Translations under genes and position numbers: made by a program | Source of the DNA: Prevotellaceae bacterium | Lineage (GTDB): Bacteria; Bacteroidota; Bacteroidia; Bacteroidales; Bacteroidaceae | Assembly: GCA_028723525.1 (NCBI GenBank) | Contig: JAQYET010000070.1 | Coordinates: 1 to 39,191, forward strand | Direction: 5' to 3' | DNA length: 39,191 nt | The notes under the pieces: model-generated | Seen by the model: only the letters and a program-made list of their open reading frames with translations | Database searches by the model: none | What the model was told of the DNA's origin: nothing | Part shown: in pieces, positions 1-7,729 of the stretch | Layout of the letters: the number at the start of each line of letters is the position of its first letter | How positions within the stretch are numbered: position 1 is the stretch's first letter

Positions 1-25
1 GGTACAGATGTTTATAATAATAACG

Positions 26-57
26 CAAAGATAGCAATATTATTGTGTACGGCCAAA
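26..57 (-). promoter_or_regulatory. Promoter reading out of the left end of the window
   Basis: Read on the minus strand there is a TATCTTTG -7 box (26-33) and a TTTG element (54-57) 20 bp upstream of it, the Bacteroidetes sigma-ABfr pattern. It lies beyond the dnaK terminator and points leftward, so it should serve a gene outside the window. Confidence 0.5.
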
Positions 58-64
58 AACAAGA

Positions 65-95
65 AAAGCGTGTAACTCATTGAGCTACACGCTTT
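65..95 (-). terminator. Rho-independent terminator of dnaK
   Basis: Ten-base arms (65-74 and 86-95) pair perfectly around a loop that is itself partly self-complementary. Read on the minus strand the hairpin is followed by a T-rich run. It lies 35 bp past the dnaK stop codon. Confidence 0.8.
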
Positions 96-129
96 CCATT
101 TGATATTGTATTCTTATTTCTCTATGTGC

Positions 130-2040
130 TTATTTCACTTCCTCAAAGTCTGCATCCTGAACGGTGTCGTCACTGCTGCTTTGCTGTCCGCCGGCTTGCT
201 GACCTCCTTGGAAGCCTTGACCTGCGCCGGGTTGTGCGCCGCCGGTCTGCTGATACATCTTGGCACTTGCTGCCTGCATCACCTGATTGAGTTCGTTCAT
301 TGCCGAGTCGATGGCTGCGATGTCACCACTCTTGTGAGCATCCTTGAGTTTTGCCACTGCAGTTTCCACGTTTGCGCGGTCATCACCCAATTTATCGCCG
401 TTCTCCTTGAGGAAATTCTCGGTTGAGAATATCATGGAATCTGCCTGATTCATCTTGTCAATCTTCTCGCGTTCGCGCTTGTCGGCTTCAGCGTTTGCCT
501 CGGCCTCAGCCTTCATACGGTCGATTTCCTCCTGACTCAGTCCGCTGCTGGCTTCGATGCGTATCTTCTGCTCTTTGCCGGTGCCCTTGTCTTTCGCGCT
601 GACATTGAGGATACCGTTGGCGTCGATGTCGAAACTTACCTCAATCTGTGGCACTCCGCGCTGTGCCGGAGCTATGCCGTCGAGGTTGAACTGTCCGATA
701 CTCTTGTTCTGTGAAGCCATAGGACGTTCGCCTTGCAGCACGTGGATAGTCACTGCGGTCTGGTTGTCAACGGCTGTAGAGAATGTCTCGGTCTTCTTGC
801 ACGGTATGGTGGTGTTTGCCTCGATGAGTTTTGTCATCACTCCGCCGAGGGTCTCGATGCCGAGCGTAAGCGGTGTAACGTCGAGCAGCACAATGTCTTG
901 TCCGGTTTCTTGGTTCAATATTGCTCCCTGTATTGCTGCACCCACTGCAACCACCTCGTCGGGATTCACGCCCTTCGAAGGCTCTTTGCCGAAATAGTTC
1001 TTCACCAGTGTCTGTACAGCAGGAATACGGCTTGAACCTCCAACGAGAATTACCTCGTTGATGTCTGTCGGAGAGAGTCCTGCATCTTTCATCGCCTTTT
1101 GGCACGGTTCCAGACAAGCCTGTATCAGGTTGTGCGCCAACTGTTCAAACTTTGCTCGTGTGAGAGTCTTCACCAAGTGCTTTGGCACACCGTCAACCGG
1201 CATGATATAAGGCAGGTTGATCTCCGTACTTGTGGATGACGACAGTTCAATCTTTGCCTTCTCTGCAGCCTCTTTCAGTCGCTGCATTGCCATCGGGTCG
1301 GTTTTCAAGTCGGCTCCTTCGTCGTTCTTGAACTCCTGCACGAGCCAGTCTATTATCACTTGGTCGAAGTCGTCGCCGCCGAGGTGGGTGTCTCCGTTTG
1401 TGCTGAGCACCTCAAACACGCCTCCTCCGAAGTCGAGGATACTTATATCGAACGTACCGCCACCGAGGTCGAACACTGCAATCTTCATGTCCTTATTAGC
1501 CTTGTCGATACCGTATGCCAACGCAGCCGCCGTCGGCTCGTTCACAATACGTTTCACATTGAGTCCGGCTATCTGTCCGGCTTCTTTCGTTGCCTGTCGT
1601 TGCGAGTCGGAGAAGTATGCCGGCACGGTAATCACTGCGTCTGTAACTTCCTGCCCGAGATAGTCTTCGGCAGTCTTTTTCATCTTCTGAAGCACCATAG
1701 CACTGATTTCCTGCGGAGTATATTTTCGTCCTTCGATTTCCACGCGGGGATACCCGTTCTCGTTAACCACGGTGTAAGGCATGCGTGATATTTCCTTTTC
1801 GGTCTGCTGCCAGTTCTCACCCATAAACCGCTTGATGCTGTAAACGGTGTTCTTCGGGTTTGTGATAGCCTGACGCTTTGCCGGGTCGCCGATTTTTCGC
1901 TCGCCACCCTGCACGAAACCAATCACAGACGGAGTGGTGCGCTTGCCCTCGCTGTTGGTTATTACCACCGGTTCGTTACCCTCGAAAACGGCAACGCAAC
2001 TGTTTGTAGTTCCTAAGTCAATTCCAATAATCTTTCCCAT
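130..2040 (-). CDS. dnaK: Chaperone protein DnaK (Hsp70)
   Basis: ATP-dependent cytosolic Hsp70 chaperone that works with DnaJ and GrpE. The 636-residue length is normal for the family. Visible Hsp70 hallmarks in order: phosphate-1 motif [14 protein letters not shown] at the N-terminus, [12 protein letters not shown] near residue 168, phosphate-2 [12 protein letters not shown] near 190, adenosine-binding [11 protein letters not shown] near 335, then the substrate-binding domain beginning [14 protein letters not shown]. The C-terminal lid ends in a Gly/Gln-rich tail and EEVK, the usual Bacteroidetes version of EEVD. It stands alone: neither grpE nor dnaJ is beside it. No TAnnTTTG box is seen just upstream, but TTGAAAC occurs about 45-50 bases before the start codon, which could belong to a heat-shock promoter; that is only a guess. 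Confidence 0.98.
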   Translation of the reverse strand: MGKIIGIDLGTTNSCVAVFEGNEPVVITNSEGKRTTPSVIGFVQGGERKIGDPAKRQAITNPKNTVYSIKRFMGENWQQTEKEISRMPYTVVNENGYPRVEIEGRKYTPQEISAMVLQKMKKTAEDYLGQEVTDAVITVPAYFSDSQRQATKEAGQIAGLNVKRIVNEPTAAALAYGIDKANKDMKIAVFDLGGGTFDISILDFGGGVFEVLSTNGDTHLGGDDFDQVIIDWLVQEFKNDEGADLKTDPMAMQRLKEAAEKAKIELSSSTSTEINLPYIMPVDGVPKHLVKTLTRAKFEQLAHNLIQACLEPCQKAMKDAGLSPTDINEVILVGGSSRIPAVQTLVKNYFGKEPSKGVNPDEVVAVGAAIQGAILNQETGQDIVLLDVTPLTLGIETLGGVMTKLIEANTTIPCKKTETFSTAVDNQTAVTIHVLQGERPMASQNKSIGQFNLDGIAPAQRGVPQIEVSFDIDANGILNVSAKDKGTGKEQKIRIEASSGLSQEEIDRMKAEAEANAEADKREREKIDKMNQADSMIFSTENFLKENGDKLGDDRANVETAVAKLKDAHKSGDIAAIDSAMNELNQVMQAASAKMYQQTGGAQPGAGQGFQGGQQAGGQQSSSDDTVQDADFEEVK

Positions 2041-2233
2041 AATCTTATATTTTTATTTGTTATTTCACTTTTACGATACGGATACGTTTCAACGTCTGTC
2101 CGCTTAATGATAAAACAAACACCATGCCAAGCCCTCTGCGCGGGACATATAGTGACAAGCTTACTGACATTTTGTCAAGCACGCATTGCCGGTACCGATT
2201 TCCGTAACTTGTGAAAATGTTGTCATATAGTCA

Positions 2234-2263
2234 TTGCCGTATCGAATATTTTTAATATATTTG
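2234..2263 (+). promoter_or_regulatory. Promoter of the ATPase/DUF4435 pair
   Basis: TTG at 2234-2236, a 19-bp spacer and TATATTTG at 2256-2263 match the Bacteroidetes promoter consensus. The predicted transcript start is about 15 bp before the ATG at 2284. The rest of the 243-bp gap back to dnaK holds short inverted repeats around 2153-2180 (TGACAA/TTGTCA) and nothing else I recognise. Confidence 0.6.
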
Positions 2264-2283
2264 CAAACAAATACTACCGGTTT

Positions 2284-3093
2284 ATGAAATACGCAGACTA
2301 CATAGAACAGATAGAGATTGACTCCCTGTGGAGCGGGAAACGCCACGTGGTTTGGAATCTCGACAGGAGTGTCAACGTGCTCAGCGGTATAAACGGAGTC
2401 GGGAAGAGCACTATAATAAATAAGGTGGTGAAGAGCATCAACGCCAACGGCAACATAGTGGACAACAGGTTCAAGGGAGTGCATCTGAAAACCAGCCCTG
2501 CCGACGCCACCCATATACGCTTCGACGTGGTGCGCTCGTTCGACCGACCTGTCGTAAGCGGTGACGTGATGAACAGGATGGACACCGGACTGATTACCGA
2601 ACTCGACCTGCAGCTATACAAACTGCAGCGAAAATACCTCGACTATCAGGTGAACATAGGCAACCGCATCATCGAAGCACTACAGGCTTGCGGTGCTTCG
2701 GAGGCCAGTGCACTAAGCGAACCCAAGAAGAAATTCCAAGACCTCGTTGACGACTTGTTCCGGGATACCGGCAAGAAGATAGTGCGCACGGAGAACGAAA
2801 TACGCTTCTCGCACATCGGCGAGACACTCGTGCCCTATCAACTGTCGTCGGGCGAAAAACAGATGCTCGTAATCCTGCTCACGGTTCTCGTTGAAGACCG
2901 GCAGCCTTACATCCTCTTCATGGACGAGCCGGAGGTGAGTCTGCACGTGGATTGGCAGGAACGCCTGATAAACATCATACTCGATATGAACCCCAACGTG
3001 CAGGTGATACTCACCACACACTCTCCGGCAGTGATAATGAACGGCTGGATGGGGCATGTCACCGAAGTGAGCGACATCCTGATTGACGGTTGA
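2284..3093 (+). CDS. ABC/AAA-type ATPase (AAA_15/AAA_21-like), possible AriA-like partner of the next gene
   Basis: A compact 269-residue soluble ATPase of the SMC/OLD type. Walker A is GINGVGKST (residues 35-43), an ABC signature LSSGEKQ lies near 188, Walker B ILFMDEPEVSLH near 210, and the switch histidine is in LTTHSPAV near 245. The stretch in between (about 95-175) is helical and polar. No membrane segments are present, so it is not a transporter ATPase. It is followed after 69 bp by a DUF4435 gene on the same strand, almost certainly in one transcript. ATPase plus TOPRIM/DUF4435 is the composition of the PARIS defence system and resembles a split OLD nuclease. At 269 residues it appears short for an AriA. 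Base composition is like its neighbours, so a long-resident cellular pair is also possible. ATPase call is firm; the defence role is inference. Confidence 0.85.
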   Translation: MKYADYIEQIEIDSLWSGKRHVVWNLDRSVNVLSGINGVGKSTIINKVVKSINANGNIVDNRFKGVHLKTSPADATHIRFDVVRSFDRPVVSGDVMNRMDTGLITELDLQLYKLQRKYLDYQVNIGNRIIEALQACGASEASALSEPKKKFQDLVDDLFRDTGKKIVRTENEIRFSHIGETLVPYQLSSGEKQMLVILLTVLVEDRQPYILFMDEPEVSLHVDWQERLINIILDMNPNVQVILTTHSPAVIMNGWMGHVTEVSDILIDG

Positions 3094-3162
3094 CCGCCGC
3101 CTGCCACTACGCCACGCCCACCGCAGTCTGCCGTAAATTTCAATAACCCCAAACCTCTCCTC

Positions 3163-4158
3163 ATGTCAAAAAGGCTAAGAGACAACATATCGTCGAAATA
3201 TCTTGAAGCTGCCAACCGCCTGCACTCCAAGACGGCGCGGCGGCGCATCGTGGCTTACGTGGAAAGTTACGACGATGTGTTTTTTTGGCGCACGGTGCTC
3301 TCGATGTATGAAGACGAGACGCGATATTTCGAGGTGCTGCTCCCCTCCACGCGCACTTTGGAGCGCGGAAAGAAGTCGGCAATCATGCGGATACTCGGAG
3401 ATGGGGTAGGGCGAGACATGATTGCCTGCGTGGATGCCGACTACGACTACCTCATACAGGGTGCCACGGAGACGAGCCGGAAGGTAATCGGCAATCCATT
3501 CGTGTTCCACACCTTCGCCTATTCCATAGAAAACCTGCAGTGTTACGCGCCCTCGCTACACAACGTATGCGTGGCAGTGACGCTCAACGACCACCAGTTG
3601 CTCGACCTCCACGAGTTCATGCGCCAATACAGCATTACCATTTTCCCACTCTTCGTGTGGAGTATATGGCATTACAGACGACCGATATACACCGATTTCA
3701 CCATAACCGACTTCAACCGTGTAATCGACTTCGGCGGTTTCAAGATAGATAATCCATACGCCACGATTACCCACGTGCGCCACAAAGTTGGCAAGTACGT
3801 CGCCATGTTGCAGCGAAAGCACCCCGACGCCAAGGAGAGTTATCTGAAACTGAAACGCGAATTGACAGAAGAACTGGGGGTGAAGCCCGACGAGACCTAT
3901 CTCTACATTCAGGGGCATCACTTGTTTGAAAGAGCCGTGGTGCCGATGCTCGACAAGGTATGTTCGCAACTCATACGCGAGCGCGAGGCAGAAATACGCC
4001 AACAGGCCATGCACCAGACGCAGATGCGCAATGAACTATCGTGCTACAGTCACAGCACACAAGACATCGAGCAGATGCTGAAGAAAAACACCGCTTACAT
4101 CGCATCGCCCGTCTTCAGGCGCATACAGCAGTCGTTGGAAGACTATCTTTCACAATGA
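3163..4158 (+). CDS. DUF4435 protein with TOPRIM-like metal site, possible AriB-like effector
   Basis: A 331-residue soluble protein recognised as DUF4435-like. Near the N-terminus IVAYVESYDDVFFW places a glutamate at residue 34; further on IACVDADYDYL gives D91 and D93. A conserved E followed by DxD is the metal-binding signature of TOPRIM nucleases, as in OLD and AriB. The rest (about 110-331) is mixed alpha/beta with a charged helical C-terminus. It lies downstream of an ATPase in the same direction, which fits the ATPase sensing or loading and this protein being the effector. In PARIS the AriB protein is a DUF4435 nuclease. Whether this one cuts nucleic acid is not shown by the sequence. 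The gene ends 16 bp from the convergent trmB. Confidence 0.75.
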   Translation: MSKRLRDNISSKYLEAANRLHSKTARRRIVAYVESYDDVFFWRTVLSMYEDETRYFEVLLPSTRTLERGKKSAIMRILGDGVGRDMIACVDADYDYLIQGATETSRKVIGNPFVFHTFAYSIENLQCYAPSLHNVCVAVTLNDHQLLDLHEFMRQYSITIFPLFVWSIWHYRRPIYTDFTITDFNRVIDFGGFKIDNPYATITHVRHKVGKYVAMLQRKHPDAKESYLKLKRELTEELGVKPDETYLYIQGHHLFERAVVPMLDKVCSQLIREREAEIRQQAMHQTQMRNELSCYSHSTQDIEQMLKKNTAYIASPVFRRIQQSLEDYLSQ

Positions 4159-4174
4159 CGGGGCATATTTGGTG

Positions 4175-4948
4175 TTATTTCGCCTTCTCTTTCCCACTCC
4201 TTTTTTCGCGCTTGTAACTGCGATATTCGTCGAGCGGAATTTCCACTTCGCTCTCTGTCAGTTCGCCCTCATGCGGAAGCAGGAACTTCATATAGCGTAT
4301 GTTCAGACCGCGGTCAATCCACATCTGCTCGTAGTAGGTGTGTATAGAGAGTATTGCCCGTGTCTGTTCGTCTGTCGGTATGCCGCAGCCGTACAGGTCC
4401 TCGGTGCACACAACGACGGGCAGGTTGTTGTGTTCAACCATCAGGCGGGTGTATGTGAAAAGGAAGTTTGAGTCTGTCTTCACGTGCACCGTTCCCCTGT
4501 CAACAAGGAAACGGCGGTAACGCTCCATGAAAAACGTTGACGACAGCCTCTTCCTCGGGTTCTTCATCTGCGGATCGCTGAACGTCAGCCAAATCTCGTT
4601 CACCTCATCCTCCGCGAAGAAACGGTCGATAATCTCGATGTTGGTGCGCAGGAAAGCCACGTTCTTCAGCCCTTCGGAGAGTGCCTGCGTGGCTCCGGTC
4701 CACATCCTCGCGCCCTTTATGTCAACGCCGATGAAATTGATGTCGGGGAACATCCTCGCCAGTCCCACTGCATATTCACCCTTGCCGCAGCCCAGTTCTA
4801 CCACAATCGGGTTGTCGTTGTGGAAATAGTCCTCGCGCCATCTGCCCTTCATTCCGAACGGAACATCGTCTATTACCGAATAAGGATATTGGAACACGTG
4901 TTCATACCGTTCTATATCGGCGAATTTTGCCAGTTTTCCTTTGCCCAT
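4175..4948 (-). CDS. trmB: tRNA (guanine-N7-)-methyltransferase
   Basis: Makes m7G46 in the variable loop of tRNAs using S-adenosylmethionine. The SAM-binding motif [15 protein letters not shown] is followed by [13 protein letters not shown], and [14 protein letters not shown] is the Bacteroidetes form of the TrmB active-site region usually written FPDPxxKxxHxKRR. The start chosen is the ATG at 4948 ([11 protein letters not shown]), giving 257 residues. An upstream in-frame ATG would add 15 residues that overlap the promoter, so it is unlikely. The C-terminus is lysine-rich. It is a single-gene unit convergent with the DUF4435 gene and divergent from the metal GTPase gene. Confidence 0.95.
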   Translation of the reverse strand: MGKGKLAKFADIERYEHVFQYPYSVIDDVPFGMKGRWREDYFHNDNPIVVELGCGKGEYAVGLARMFPDINFIGVDIKGARMWTGATQALSEGLKNVAFLRTNIEIIDRFFAEDEVNEIWLTFSDPQMKNPRKRLSSTFFMERYRRFLVDRGTVHVKTDSNFLFTYTRLMVEHNNLPVVVCTEDLYGCGIPTDEQTRAILSIHTYYEQMWIDRGLNIRYMKFLLPHEGELTESEVEIPLDEYRSYKREKRSGKEKAK

Positions 4949-4963
4949 ATTTCTTTTTTCGTG

Positions 4964-4993
4964 CAAAGTTAGTTGAAGACTATCGAACTGCAA
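4964..4993 (-). promoter_or_regulatory. Promoter of trmB
   Basis: On the minus strand TTG (4991-4993), a 19-bp spacer and TAACTTTG (4964-4971) lie just upstream of the ATG at 4948. Its position excludes the longer reading of trmB. Confidence 0.65.
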
Positions 4994-5092
4994 AGCAATT
5001 CAATCCTTTTTGTCGGTTTTATCCTCATAATTTGCTATCTCTTGATTTCAAAAGGGCATAAATCCCAATCTCTCATTTCTTTCCACTTTCTT

Positions 5093-5122
5093 TTGTCATC
5101 TCGTAAACTTTACCTAACTTTG
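5093..5122 (+). promoter_or_regulatory. Promoter of the COG0523 GTPase gene
   Basis: TTTTG ending at 5095, a 19-bp spacer and TAACTTTG at 5115-5122 match the consensus closely. The expected leader is about 105 nt, long for this genome, so post-transcriptional control is possible. I recognise no riboswitch or Zur box in it. Confidence 0.65.
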
Positions 5123-5231
5123 TCGATTGATAACGGCGACACTCATTTTGCAATACCCAACCGTGGCAAGAGCGAAGCATTCTCATCCCCGGAGAGCCGC
5201 CAAATGAATAGGAAACATAGACATAAGGAAG

Positions 5232-6461
5232 ATGAAACAAATACCCGTATTGCTGCTCACAGGCTATCTGGGCAGCGGAAAGACAACATTGCTTAACCGC
5301 ATACTGAACAATCGGCGCAACATAAAGTTCGCCGTGATAGTGAACGACATAGGCGAAGTGAACATCGATGCCGAACTGATACAGAAGGGCGGAGTGGTAT
5401 CGCAGGGCGACGACAGCCTCATCGCGCTGCAGAACGGGTGTATATGCTGCACCCTGAAGACCGACCTGATAGCGCAGATAAACGACATCATGACCCTCGG
5501 AACGTTCGACTACATAGCGATAGAGGCAAGTGGAATATGCGAGCCGGAGCCGATAGCGCAGACCGTTTGTTCAATGCCCTACATGGGGCAGGGCGTCACC
5601 AACGGCACAATGCCGCGTCTCGACTGCATCGTCACAGTGGTGGATGCGCTGCGGATGCAGAGCGAATTTGCCTGCGGAGAGCGTCTCACAAGGGGCAATC
5701 TCGACGAAGAAGACATCGAAAACCTGATAATACAGCAGGTGGAATTCTGCAACATCGTCTTGCTCAACAAGGCTTCGGAGGTGAAACCCGAAGAACTCCG
5801 GCGCGTGAAGGTCATAATCAGAACGCTGCAACCAAAGGCAGAAATCATAGAGTGCGACTATGCCGACATCGAATTGGAGAAAATCCTCAACACCGGAATG
5901 TTCGACTTCGAGCACACCGTGACGTCGGCACGATGGATTCAGGAGATAGAACGCCCCGTGACCGAAGAGGAGGAGCACGAGGCGAAGCATGCACACGGGC
6001 ATCATCACGAGCATCATCATGAGCACGACGGGCATGACGGTCATCACCGGCATCACCACCATTACCACCACCACGATGACGGTGAGGCTGAAGAATACGG
6101 CATAACGACCTTCGTTTACTACCGCCGGCAGCCGTTCAACATAAACAACTTCGACCAGTTCGTGGCAAGGAAATGGCCCAAGGAAGTGATACGCACGAAG
6201 GGGGTGTGCTACTTTGCACACAACCGCGACATGTCTTACCTCTTCGAGCAGGCGGGAGTGCAGAAAACTCTGCAGGAAAGCGGACTGTGGTATGCCACCG
6301 CAAGGGGCGAGGAACTGGAGCAACTGATGGAGCAGCACCCCGATATGAAGCGCGACTGGGACGATACTTACGGCGATAGAATGATTAAACTCGTGTTCAT
6401 CGGACAGCGACTCGACAGGGAAGAGATTACCCGCGAGCTCGACGAATGTCTCGAAGCGTAG
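5232..6461 (+). CDS. COG0523/CobW-type G3E GTPase, probable metal chaperone
   Basis: A 409-residue cytosolic GTPase of the family that inserts or traffics metals (zinc, cobalt), related to YjiA/ZagA/CobW. Walker A is GYLGSGKT (11-18). The metal-binding CxCC motif typical of COG0523 is CICC at 70-73. SGICEPEP near 107 follows. The guanine-specificity motif reads LNKAS where most GTPases have NKxD. Around residues 245-290 there is a run of His, Glu and Asp with about 20 histidines, a likely metal reservoir. A CobW C-terminal domain (ITTFVYYRRQPF and onward) closes the protein. AAGGAAG just before the ATG may be a ribosome site. It stands alone, so the client protein cannot be read from context. 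Family firm; metal identity inferred. Confidence 0.93.
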   Translation: MKQIPVLLLTGYLGSGKTTLLNRILNNRRNIKFAVIVNDIGEVNIDAELIQKGGVVSQGDDSLIALQNGCICCTLKTDLIAQINDIMTLGTFDYIAIEASGICEPEPIAQTVCSMPYMGQGVTNGTMPRLDCIVTVVDALRMQSEFACGERLTRGNLDEEDIENLIIQQVEFCNIVLLNKASEVKPEELRRVKVIIRTLQPKAEIIECDYADIELEKILNTGMFDFEHTVTSARWIQEIERPVTEEEEHEAKHAHGHHHEHHHEHDGHDGHHRHHHHYHHHDDGEAEEYGITTFVYYRRQPFNINNFDQFVARKWPKEVIRTKGVCYFAHNRDMSYLFEQAGVQKTLQESGLWYATARGEELEQLMEQHPDMKRDWDDTYGDRMIKLVFIGQRLDREEITRELDECLEA

Positions 6462-6486
6462 CGCAACATACCATATAACGGAAAGC

Positions 6487-6567
6487 AATTTCGGCGATTT
6501 TGCCCGGTAAATTCGCCGAAATTGCAAAGTAAAACCGGCGAAATTGCTTTGCAAAATCGCCGGTTTT
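6487..6567. repeat. Array of four 15-bp near-palindromes at 22-bp period (copy 1)
   Basis: Four 15-bp units begin at 6487, 6509, 6531 and 6553, each an AT-flanked near-palindrome around TCGGCGA, TCGCCGA, CCGGCGA or TCGCCGG, separated by 7-bp spacers such as GCCCGGT and GCAAAGT. Units 3 and 4 with flanks can fold into a 17-bp imperfect hairpin (6531-6567) followed by T-rich sequence. It lies between convergent genes and could act as a terminator for both. A second array with the same period is at 20322-20402. Confidence 0.9.
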
Positions 6568-6602
6568 GGTTTATGCCGTGTATGCTGTCAGGCTGCGAAA
6601 GG

Positions 6603-7625
6603 TTATCTCTTACGTCCTATGTTGCCTGTATTTACGAGATACTCGGCAATCTGAACCGCATTGAGTGCCGCTCCCTTGCGTATCTGGTCGCCTGAAAGCC
6701 AGAACGTAAGACCACAATCGTCGGCGATGTCCCGGCGCACACGTCCCACGAAGATGTCATCCCTGCCGGCAGTGTCGAGCGGCATCGGATAGACAAGGTT
6801 TGCCGGGTCGTCCTGCAGGGTGACGCCGGGGGCTGCGGCAAATGCCGCGCGTGCCTGCTCCACCGTTATCGGGCTTTCGGTCTCTATCCACACACTCTCG
6901 GAGTGGGAGCGCAGCGAGCTCACCCTCACGCACGTCGAAGAGCAGCAGGCATCGGTGTGCATTATCTTGCGCGTCTCGTGATACATCTTCATCTCTTCCT
7001 TGGTGTAGCCGTTGGGTTGGAACACATCAATCTGCGGAATGACGTTATATGCAAGTTGGTGGGCAAACTTCTCCACCGTCTTAACCTCGCCTTCTTCCAC
7101 TATTTCGCGGTATTGCTGTTGCAGTTCTGCCATTGCCGCAGCCCCTGCTCCCGACGCACTCTGATAGGATGCCACACGTATGCGCTTGATGTGAGAGATG
7201 TTCTCTATCGGCTGCAGGCACACCACCAGCATTATCGTTGTGCAGTTGGGGTTGGCAATGATGCCCCGCTGACGCTTCAGAGCATCCTCGGCGTTGCACT
7301 CCGGAACCACCAACGGCACGTCGTCGTCCATTCGGAAAGCACTCGAATTGTCTATCATCACCGCGCCATACCGCGTTATGTCGTCGGCAAACTCCCTGCT
7401 CGTTCCGGCTCCTGCCGACGTGAAGGCGATGTCGATGTCGCGGAAGTCGTCGCCATGACGCAGCAGGTGCACCTCCGTTTCCTTCCCGCGGAAATTATAT
7501 TTCGTGCCGGCAGAACGCTCCGAACCGAACAACACCAACTCGTCTATGGGGAAATCGCGCTCGTCAAGGATGCGCAAAAACTCCTGCCCCACGGCGCCGC
7601 TTGCGCCCACTATTGCCACTCTCAT
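6603..7625 (-). CDS. asd: Aspartate-semialdehyde dehydrogenase
   Basis: Reduces aspartyl-4-phosphate to aspartate semialdehyde with NADPH, the branch point to lysine/diaminopimelate, threonine and methionine. It has the N-terminal Rossmann motif [15 protein letters not shown], the catalytic cysteine in ANPNCTT (about residue 132), the [13 protein letters not shown] loop, and the substrate-binding [11 protein letters not shown] with its histidine. The length, 340 residues, is normal. It is a single-gene unit convergent with the GTPase gene, and the repeat array lies in the gap. A TAAATTTG -7 box lies 26 bp before the start codon. Confidence 0.97.
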   Translation of the reverse strand: MRVAIVGASGAVGQEFLRILDERDFPIDELVLFGSERSAGTKYNFRGKETEVHLLRHGDDFRDIDIAFTSAGAGTSREFADDITRYGAVMIDNSSAFRMDDDVPLVVPECNAEDALKRQRGIIANPNCTTIMLVVCLQPIENISHIKRIRVASYQSASGAGAAAMAELQQQYREIVEEGEVKTVEKFAHQLAYNVIPQIDVFQPNGYTKEEMKMYHETRKIMHTDACCSSTCVRVSSLRSHSESVWIETESPITVEQARAAFAAAPGVTLQDDPANLVYPMPLDTAGRDDIFVGRVRRDIADDCGLTFWLSGDQIRKGAALNAVQIAEYLVNTGNIGRKR

Positions 7626-7651
7626 ACCTTATAAACATTTAAAATATGATG

Positions 7652-7659
7652 CAAATTTA
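7652..7659 (-). promoter_or_regulatory. -7 element of the asd promoter
   Basis: Minus-strand TAAATTTG fits TAnnTTTG and sits at the right distance from the asd start. I could not find a clear TTG element at the usual spacing, so this is a weak call. Confidence 0.4.
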
Positions 7660-7701
7660 CAACTTTCCGATGTATTCCATGCACGATAATTTTATTTTTT
7701 G

Positions 7702-7709
7702 TAATTTTG
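7702..7709 (+). promoter_or_regulatory. -7 element of the antiporter/ABC operon
   Basis: TAATTTTG lies 20 bp before the ATG at 7730. It rules out the longer antiporter reading that starts at 7646. No good upstream TTG was found. Confidence 0.4.
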
Positions 7710-7729
7710 TATGCAAAATGAGAAGCACG

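Noticed and set aside
5123..5231. Riboswitch in the leader of the metal GTPase gene
   Set aside because: No cobalamin, NiCo or other conserved riboswitch core could be recognised; only a long leader is seen.
5571..6554. 327-codon minus-strand ORF opposite the GTPase gene
   Set aside because: Shadow frame; the Val/Met-rich part is simply the reverse of the histidine-rich codons.
6487..6567. CRISPR array
   Set aside because: The 22-bp period with 15-bp palindromic units and 7-bp spacers is far too short for a CRISPR; no cas genes are present.
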